Positions 7,622 to 12,505 of a stretch of DNA of 12,505 nucleotides are shown piece after piece. Position numbers and translations under genes: made by a program. Below the pieces are notes generated by a model. That model did not search any database. It saw only the letters and a program-made list of their open reading frames with translations, and was not told where the DNA came from. Source of the DNA: Thiomicrorhabdus sp. (GTDB taxonomy: Bacteria > Pseudomonadota > Gammaproteobacteria > Thiomicrospirales > Thiomicrospiraceae); contig JAKITH010000017.1 in the NCBI GenBank assembly GCA_021648185.1, forward strand, positions 1 through 12,505, read 5' to 3'. Within the stretch, counting starts at the first letter, position 1. Every line of letters begins with the position of its first letter.

Positions 7622-8449
7622 CTCTGAAGCAGGTTTGTTTTGTTTAAAATAGAGGTTTGCAAGTTTGACAAAGCCCTCTATTGGAATGGTCTCGGCTCGT
7701 ACACTTGGGTCAATATCACACAGTTCAATTTGCTCAGAGCTTAACCAGCCCTTTAGATTGTTACGCAGTGTTTTACGTTTTTGACTGAACGATTGTCTCA
7801 CAATATCACTAAATGTTTTTTCATCGTTTGCAATAAACGGTTTGGTTTGGTGCGGGATTAATCGCACAATCGCCGACTCGACTTTAGGGGGGGGGGTAAA
7901 ATTTTCAGGCCCCACGGTAAATAGGTATTCGGTATCACAGGCGTATTGCAACATCACGCTTAAGCGTCCGTAGGCTTTAATGCCCGGTTTGGCGGTAATG
8001 CGATCGACCACCTCTTTTTGCAACATAAAGTGCATGTCTTCAATGTACTGTGCGTACGTTAAGAGGTGAAACATCAGTGGGCTGGAGATATTATAGGGCA
8101 AATTACCGACGATTCTAAGCGGTGGTTCGCCTTCGCCCAGCAAGCTGGCATAGTCAAACTTGAGCGCATCGGTGTGGTGGAGGTTAAACGCGGGCTTACT
8201 GGCAAATTGAATTTTAAGAGGCGCTATTAAATCGTTATCAATCTCAATGATGTCGAGTTTTTTAACACGGTCAATCAGTGGGCGCGTGAGTGCGGCTTGA
8301 CCTGGGCCAATTTCGACCATGTGATCGTTTATATTCGGTCGAATGGAGGCCACAATTTGATCGATGATGCGTCCATTGTTTAAGAAGTTTTGCCCAAACT
8401 GTTTTTTGTGTTTATATGCGCTGGGTCGTCCTGCGGAGTATTTTGCCAT
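7619..8449 (-). CDS. rsmA: 16S rRNA dimethyladenosine transferase RsmA (KsgA)
   Basis: SAM-dependent enzyme that dimethylates the two adjacent adenosines A1518 and A1519 (E. coli numbering) in the 3' terminal helix of 16S rRNA, late in 30S assembly. Its loss gives kasugamycin resistance in E. coli. The protein has 276 residues against 273 in E. coli. Motifs seen: QFGQNFL (17-23), the SAM-binding EIGPGQAALT (46-55), EIDNDL (69-74), catalytic NLPYN (116-120), FTPPPKVESAIVRL (184-197) and FSQKRKTLRNNL (221-232). The ATG lies 9 bp after the pdxA TAG; the Shine-Dalgarno is weak (TAGAGAAA overlapping that stop), so initiation may depend on ribosomes arriving from pdxA. The PPP of the FTPPPKV motif is encoded in a run of ten C (G10 on the plus strand, 7887-7896), an unusually slippage-prone codon choice for an essential-looking motif. 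Confidence 0.97.
   Translation of the reverse strand: MAKYSAGRPSAYKHKKQFGQNFLNNGRIIDQIVASIRPNINDHMVEIGPGQAALTRPLIDRVKKLDIIEIDNDLIAPLKIQFASKPAFNLHHTDALKFDYASLLGEGEPPLRIVGNLPYNISSPLMFHLLTYAQYIEDMHFMLQKEVVDRITAKPGIKAYGRLSVMLQYACDTEYLFTVGPENFTPPPKVESAIVRLIPHQTKPFIANDEKTFSDIVRQSFSQKRKTLRNNLKGWLSSEQIELCDIDPSVRAETIPIEGFVKLANLYFKQNKPASE
7888..7905 (+). repeat. G-run plus TAAAATTTT, copy 2 (inside rsmA, antisense to the gene)
   Basis: The plus strand has ten G (7887-7896) followed by TAAAATTTT; 18 of these bases match 2870-2887 in yhdP exactly and in the same orientation. On the coding strand the run is C10, spanning Thr185 to Pro188 of RsmA. A one-base slip would shift the frame and replace the C-terminal third of the enzyme. 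No function is established. Confidence 0.85.
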
Positions 8450-8458
8450 GGTGTTTCT

Positions 8459-9463
8459 CTAAATGGAGGTGGAGGTGGGGGAGTAAAAATTCCCTTGAGT
8501 CATTTCTAAGGCAACGTCAATGGCGTATCGAAAGCTTTGGTCATCGGCCTTGCCTGTTCCTGCCAATTCAAGCGCGGTGCCATGATCCACCGAGGTGCGA
8601 ACAAATGGCAGCCCTAGGGTGATATTAACCGCATTACCAAAGCCAACGTGCTTTAACACGGGCAAGCCTTGATCATGATACATCGCCAATACCGCATCGG
8701 CTTGTTCTAAATACTTGGGGGTAAAGAGGGTGTCGGCTGGCAGTGGGCCACTTAAGTTCATTTGTGTTTTTAATTGGTTTAAAACGGGGGTGATGACTTC
8801 AATCTCTTCACGCCCCATGTGGCCATCCTCCCCTGCATGAGGGTTAAGACCTGCCACTAAAATATGGGGATTTTTAATACCAAATTGCTGGGTTAAGGCG
8901 TGATGCGTGATGTTTAGAACCTCCGTAAGCAAGGGTTGTGTAATGGCCTTGGGCACGTCTAATAAGGGCAGGTGAGTCGTAACGAGTGCGACTCTTAACC
9001 CTGGGGTGGCAAGCATCATCACCACTTGTTTTGTGTTGCTCTCTTCTGCCAAGAGTTCGGTGTGCCCTGTAAAAGGCAAGCCCGATTCATTGATTACGCC
9101 TTTGTGAACGGGGCCGGTAATCATCGCCGAAAATTCATGGTTTAAGCAGCCTTGAATGGCGGTTTTGAGCATCTTAATCACGTAAGCGGCGTTGTCTGGG
9201 TTTAGTTTGCCCGCCTGAACAGGAACGTTGGTTGCAATCGGGAGCAGGGTGAGTTGATTTTTTTGACTGGGTACAGGGGGCAAATCGGCACAGTACGTTT
9301 TAAATGAGACGGTTAATCCCAGCCTCTTTGCACGTTGCGTTAACAGCGTTGGATCGCCTAAGACCACTAACTCCATTGGCCAGTCACGTTGCGCCAGTTG
9401 TAAGACTAAATCGGGGCCAATGCCAGCGGGCTCACCGGATGTGATAACAAATCGTTGTGTCAC
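8459..9463 (-). CDS. pdxA: 4-hydroxythreonine-4-phosphate dehydrogenase PdxA
   Basis: NAD-dependent cytoplasmic enzyme of the DXP-dependent pyridoxal 5'-phosphate (vitamin B6) pathway. It oxidises 4-phosphohydroxy-L-threonine; the product decarboxylates and is used by PdxJ. The protein has 334 residues, against about 329 in E. coli. Family motifs, in order: [11 protein letters not shown] near the N-terminus; [32 protein letters not shown], with metal/substrate histidine; [24 protein letters not shown]; and [16 protein letters not shown] at the end. The start is GTG at 9463-9461, 11 bp after the surA stop, with TAAAGG (9477-9472) overlapping that stop 8 nt upstream; it places the SGEPAGIGP motif at the usual distance from the N-terminus. 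It lies between surA and rsmA, as in E. coli. Confidence 0.97.
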   Translation of the reverse strand: MTQRFVITSGEPAGIGPDLVLQLAQRDWPMELVVLGDPTLLTQRAKRLGLTVSFKTYCADLPPVPSQKNQLTLLPIATNVPVQAGKLNPDNAAYVIKMLKTAIQGCLNHEFSAMITGPVHKGVINESGLPFTGHTELLAEESNTKQVVMMLATPGLRVALVTTHLPLLDVPKAITQPLLTEVLNITHHALTQQFGIKNPHILVAGLNPHAGEDGHMGREEIEVITPVLNQLKTQMNLSGPLPADTLFTPKYLEQADAVLAMYHDQGLPVLKHVGFGNAVNITLGLPFVRTSVDHGTALELAGTGKADDQSFRYAIDVALEMTQGNFYSPTSTSI

Positions 9464-9471
9464 GGTAATGG

Positions 9472-9477
9472 CCTTTA
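9472..9477 (-). promoter_or_regulatory. TAAAGG: surA stop codon fused to the pdxA Shine-Dalgarno
   Basis: On the minus strand the surA TAA runs into AAAGG, 8 nt before the GTG of pdxA at 9463. It supports the GTG start, as no ATG lies in a better place, and suggests coupled translation of the two genes. Confidence 0.6.
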
Positions 9478-10794
9478 TTCGAAGTGATCGAGATGAATTT
9501 CAATGAACGCTTCATCTTTTAAACGTTGTAACCAGCGTTCAAACATCTCATTGGCTTTACGCATTCGAATGGCTTGAATCGCTTGTTGTTTTTGGCTTTC
9601 AGCGCTTACCTTGGTGCTTTTAACCGCTTCTAAAAACAGAATCATCCAGCCTTGTTGTGTCGCCAGCGGGGGTAAGGCTTGATTAGGTTGCAGTGTCTGT
9701 ACGGCATCGCGTAAGGGTTCTGGCATCTCTTCTAGGGTTCGCCATCCTAAATCGCTATTTTGATTGATCTCTTTTGGGATTTCTGGGAAGGTGGTTTTTA
9801 GGGCGTTGAAGGCTTCAATACTGCGTAATGAGTTAGTGAGTGCAATCAGTTCGGGCGAGGGTTGTTGTGCTTGATCGCTGGGGATGATAAAACGGTGCAG
9901 GTGGTATTGCTTGATCGCATCATTAGAGTTGAGTTGTTTTTGTTCAATTAGCTTCACAATATGAAAACCGCTGGGGCTTTGGATTACTTGACTGATCTCG
10001 CCAGCGTTTAACCCTGCAATGGCATCGGTAAAAAAGCTTGGGATTTCAGAACGTTTTAACCAGCCCAAAGAGCCACCTTGAAGCGCCTTGCTACCATCAG
10101 AATAACGAACGGCCAGTTGGCGAAAATCTTCCCCTGTTTTCAGGCGTTGATGAATGTCCTGTGCTTGTTGCAGCGCTTGTTCACGTTGTTGTGGCGTGGC
10201 AGAGTCTGGGAGTTCGATTAAAATATGGCCAAGATGAAGCGACTCTTGACGGGTGCTGAGTGCTTGGCGATTGAGTAAGTTATCGACTTCGGATTCAGAG
10301 ATGTTGGTTTGACTCAATACCTCCGCTTCGCGTACCTTTTGAATGATCATTTTATGTTTGATCTGTTGGCGCAATTCATTAAACCCATTAGGGTTTTCCA
10401 AGTTTAAGCGTTTTCGCAGAGCAATTAAGCTCATGTTGTTTTGTTGTGCGATGGTTTCGAGCTGTTCGGTAATTTGTTCATCAGGGATTTCAATGCCGAG
10501 CTGTTTGGCGCGTTCTAACTGTAGTTTTTCTAAAATGAGCGAGTCCAATACTTTCTGTTGCAAAATATTGGCATCGGGCATGGCAATGCCTTGGCTCCTT
10601 AGTGCTTGTTGCTGGGTGAGCATCTCATCATTCAGTTCGCTTTTTAAGATCACTTCGTCATTGACCACGGCCACAATTCGGTCAATTAGCTCATCGGCAT
10701 GTGCGGGCGATTGAATGGCGAAGCAAGTGATAAAAAGCAGGCACATCGTATAAAGTGTGTGCAACCCATTGTTAGGTAAAGATGGTGATTTCAT
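9475..10794 (-). CDS. surA: Periplasmic chaperone and peptidyl-prolyl isomerase SurA
   Basis: Periplasmic chaperone that escorts unfolded outer-membrane proteins, LptD among them, to the BAM complex. The protein has 439 residues; E. coli SurA has 428. It starts with a signal peptide (residues 1-33, ending SPAHA before [16 protein letters not shown]), followed by the helical SurA N-terminal chaperone domain (about 34-180). A well-preserved parvulin domain lies at about 185-284 ([40 protein letters not shown]). A second, much weaker parvulin-like region lies at about 296-391 ([28 protein letters not shown]), and a C-terminal helix (about 398-428) packs back on the N-domain in the family. The second parvulin is shorter and has lost the usual HIL and SGFH elements, whereas in E. 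coli it is the second that is the active isomerase. The ATG lies 11 bp after the lptD stop; AAGAG (10803-10799) is a weak ribosome-binding site. Confidence 0.95.
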   Translation of the reverse strand: MKSPSLPNNGLHTLYTMCLLFITCFAIQSPAHADELIDRIVAVVNDEVILKSELNDEMLTQQQALRSQGIAMPDANILQQKVLDSLILEKLQLERAKQLGIEIPDEQITEQLETIAQQNNMSLIALRKRLNLENPNGFNELRQQIKHKMIIQKVREAEVLSQTNISESEVDNLLNRQALSTRQESLHLGHILIELPDSATPQQREQALQQAQDIHQRLKTGEDFRQLAVRYSDGSKALQGGSLGWLKRSEIPSFFTDAIAGLNAGEISQVIQSPSGFHIVKLIEQKQLNSNDAIKQYHLHRFIIPSDQAQQPSPELIALTNSLRSIEAFNALKTTFPEIPKEINQNSDLGWRTLEEMPEPLRDAVQTLQPNQALPPLATQQGWMILFLEAVKSTKVSAESQKQQAIQAIRMRKANEMFERWLQRLKDEAFIEIHLDHFE

Positions 10795-10805
10795 AAGTCT
10801 CTTTT

Positions 10806-12505
10806 TTAAAATTTTAATTTTTTAGCTAAGATTTTTTTAAAGGCTTGTTCAGAGGTGCTCAAGCCTTTAAGCTCAAATTGCACTCTAAACGCATCATTAT
10901 ACAAGTCATTATCCAATTGTGTACGTTCTGCAATAAATTCTATGGCCCAACAACAAGCATCGTATCGTATGCCAATGTTTCCGTGATACAACTGTTCATT
11001 GTAAAGATCGTAATTGAGGTAGCTGCCCAATTGCCACGCTTGCGCGACCTGAGTGTACCCCCCGATGCTTAAGGTGTTTTTTTCAGAAGGGGTGTTTTTA
11101 TTGCTTAACACATGATTGGCCAGCAGTGTACCGTACTGTGCCGAGCGATATTTGATTCGGCTGTTGGTGTGCAATAGGTCATACGCTTCTTGGGTAAATT
11201 GCAGGGTAGAGGAGAAGCTAAACGCGCCTAAGTTAAGGCCGAGTTTTAAAAATACATCGGAGGTTTGTGCCGTTTGAGCAGGCGTATCCGTCAAACCCAC
11301 CAAACGATCATCTAAATAATAGATTTGACCAATTCCCGCATCCGCCACTTGGCGACCATTTGGATTTAAAAATCGAGTGGTTAAGGCGGTGGTGATCTGG
11401 TTGGCATCGCCTATTCGATCCGCTCCCGTAAAGCGGTTAAGGGAGAATAAGTTACTAAAGGCTAGGCTTCGGTTTCCCGTATCAAACAACGGCAGGTTGG
11501 CTTGCTCTTGATAAGGCACATATAAATACTGTGCTTCTGGCTCTAAGGTTTGGGTGTAGCGTTGGCCAAACAGTTGCACGGGGCGTTCAAAAATTAAGCC
11601 CCCCTTTAGTGCAAACTGCGGCACAAATAAACTGTGGGTATTGGCTCCCGTATTGTTGCTCTCATTGTCACGCATTTGGTACAAGGTTTGGTTAGCCACC
11701 ACCGTCGCCTTAACCGAGCCATACGGTTGGTTGAGCTGGTACTCTATCGAAGGCTTAAGGTGAAATCGCAACGCCTCGGGTTTGGTGGTGGAGGATATGG
11801 GCAACACAAAGTCGGTGACACTGCTTTGAATATTGAAACTGAAATCATCCCTCTGTTGGCGGTAACGCAAGCCGACTTCAGGGCGTTTTTCGTAGTTTAA
11901 TGGCGCATTTCTTAAACGCAGGTAGCTGGCAACTTGCGCATAGGTTTGCAAGTTGTCTTTTTGATAGTTGAGCTTGATGTTTCTGGGGATTTGCGTGACC
12001 GTGCTAAATTGCGACGCCACAGGAATGTCCGCATAAAAATTTTCATCGGAGGTCTCATGCCACTTTACGCTCCCAGTTAAGTGGGGAGTCCACTTTTTAC
12101 TCGCGGTTAAGGTGCCTCCCCAACGCTGGCTGATTTTATCGCCATAGGTGATATTGCCAGCGGCATCACTGGTGCTTAGCCCCTCTTTTTGAGTGAGCTG
12201 GTCTTGTAACGTTGTGGCATCAAATTTAAGACTCAACGTACGGTTGAGATAACGAAACTCATTATCAAAAATAACCCCTCGTTTGTCGATGGGAATCACC
12301 GTTAAGGTGTTGTCCATATTGGGCGCAAGATCAAAAAAATAGGGGATTTTAATGAACTGTAGGTGATCTTTTTGCGTTACCGACTTAATGGTGCCGAATT
12401 CAGCAAACAGAAAGCCACTGGCGCGATCCGCCAAACTGTAAGCAAAGTAGGGGGTGTACAAAATAGGCACCCCTTTCACCCAAAGAGAGGCACTGCTGGC
12501 TTCAA
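10806..12505 (-). CDS. lptD: LPS-assembly protein LptD (C-terminal part; start beyond window)
   Basis: Outer-membrane beta-barrel which, with LptE, inserts lipopolysaccharide into the outer leaflet at the end of the Lpt bridge. The window holds 565 codons of the C-terminal part. The frame is open to the window edge (EASSASLWVKGVPILYTPYF), and the GTG at 12479 is an internal valine, not a start. E. coli LptD has 784 residues, so roughly the first 200, with the signal peptide and most of the N-terminal jellyroll, should lie past the end. WVKGVPILYTPYF matches the conserved stretch at the jellyroll-to-barrel junction. The rest is alternating beta-strand sequence of a large barrel. Adjacent cysteines (codons 10950-10955, in YDACCWAIEF) match the C724-C725 pair of E. 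coli that forms the interdomain disulfides needed for function. surA, which assists its folding, follows 11 bp downstream. Confidence 0.95.
   Translation of the reverse strand, partial: EASSASLWVKGVPILYTPYFAYSLADRASGFLFAEFGTIKSVTQKDHLQFIKIPYFFDLAPNMDNTLTVIPIDKRGVIFDNEFRYLNRTLSLKFDATTLQDQLTQKEGLSTSDAAGNITYGDKISQRWGGTLTASKKWTPHLTGSVKWHETSDENFYADIPVASQFSTVTQIPRNIKLNYQKDNLQTYAQVASYLRLRNAPLNYEKRPEVGLRYRQQRDDFSFNIQSSVTDFVLPISSTTKPEALRFHLKPSIEYQLNQPYGSVKATVVANQTLYQMRDNESNNTGANTHSLFVPQFALKGGLIFERPVQLFGQRYTQTLEPEAQYLYVPYQEQANLPLFDTGNRSLAFSNLFSLNRFTGADRIGDANQITTALTTRFLNPNGRQVADAGIGQIYYLDDRLVGLTDTPAQTAQTSDVFLKLGLNLGAFSFSSTLQFTQEAYDLLHTNSRIKYRSAQYGTLLANHVLSNKNTPSEKNTLSIGGYTQVAQAWQLGSYLNYDLYNEQLYHGNIGIRYDACCWAIEFIAERTQLDNDLYNDAFRVQFELKGLSTSEQAFKKILAKKLKF

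Noticed and set aside
8416..8622. Plus-strand frame across the rsmA/pdxA junction
   Set aside because: Trp/Arg-rich shadow of two conserved genes on the other strand, with no start signal.
10343..10714. 123-residue open frame antisense to surA, rich in Ser and Cys
   Set aside because: Its composition is what the complement of SurA's Glu/Leu/Gln codons gives; no family features.
12477..12479. GTG as the start of lptD
   Set aside because: The frame continues upstream without a stop to the window edge (EASSASLW), and the following sequence matches the middle of LptD, so this codon is an internal valine.

Overview
This is chromosomal housekeeping DNA from a Gram-negative gammaproteobacterium. 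The main evidence is the minus-strand gene order lptD-surA-pdxA-rsmA-apaH, typical of that class, together with the rng-yhdP pair on the plus strand. Base composition looks moderate (about mid-40s % GC by eye, not counted). A sulfur-oxidiser of the Thiomicrospira/Hydrogenovibrio/Thiomicrorhabdus group would fit the style of the proteins, but that is a low-confidence guess. I see no phage, transposon, CRISPR array, tRNA or rRNA, and no sign of recent transfer.

Plus strand, 1-5393: a few codons that may be the tail of an upstream gene, then rng (RNase G; start moved to the ATG at 73) and, 14 bp later, yhdP (a 1280-residue AsmA-like envelope protein with a GTG start). The two are probably co-transcribed.

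Minus strand, 12505 down to 6127: an incomplete lptD (its N-terminus lies beyond the window end), then surA, pdxA, rsmA, apaH and a small two-helix membrane protein of unknown function. Gaps are 9-11 bp, and the last pair overlaps in GTGA. Several ribosome-binding sites overlap the preceding stop codon, so this looks like one operon with coupled translation. apaG, usually between rsmA and apaH in this cluster, is absent. Last on this strand is a secreted, two-cysteine protein of unknown function (start 6012), which has its own sigma70-like promoter at 6065-6093. This promoter rules out the longer TTG-started reading frame.

The two blocks converge at 5394-5439, where I find no convincing terminator. 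The genes share an outer-membrane theme. LptD inserts LPS into the outer membrane, SurA folds outer-membrane proteins including LptD, and YhdP supports phospholipid traffic to the outer membrane. The others serve RNA processing (RNase G), ribosome maturation (RsmA), vitamin B6 synthesis (PdxA) and Ap4A removal (ApaH).

I found no clearly new biological system. Points worth a second look are: two long G-tracts with the same flank inside yhdP and rsmA, one of them in RsmA's conserved FTPPPKV motif; a SurA whose second parvulin domain looks degraded while the first looks canonical; and the two uncharacterised envelope proteins after apaH.
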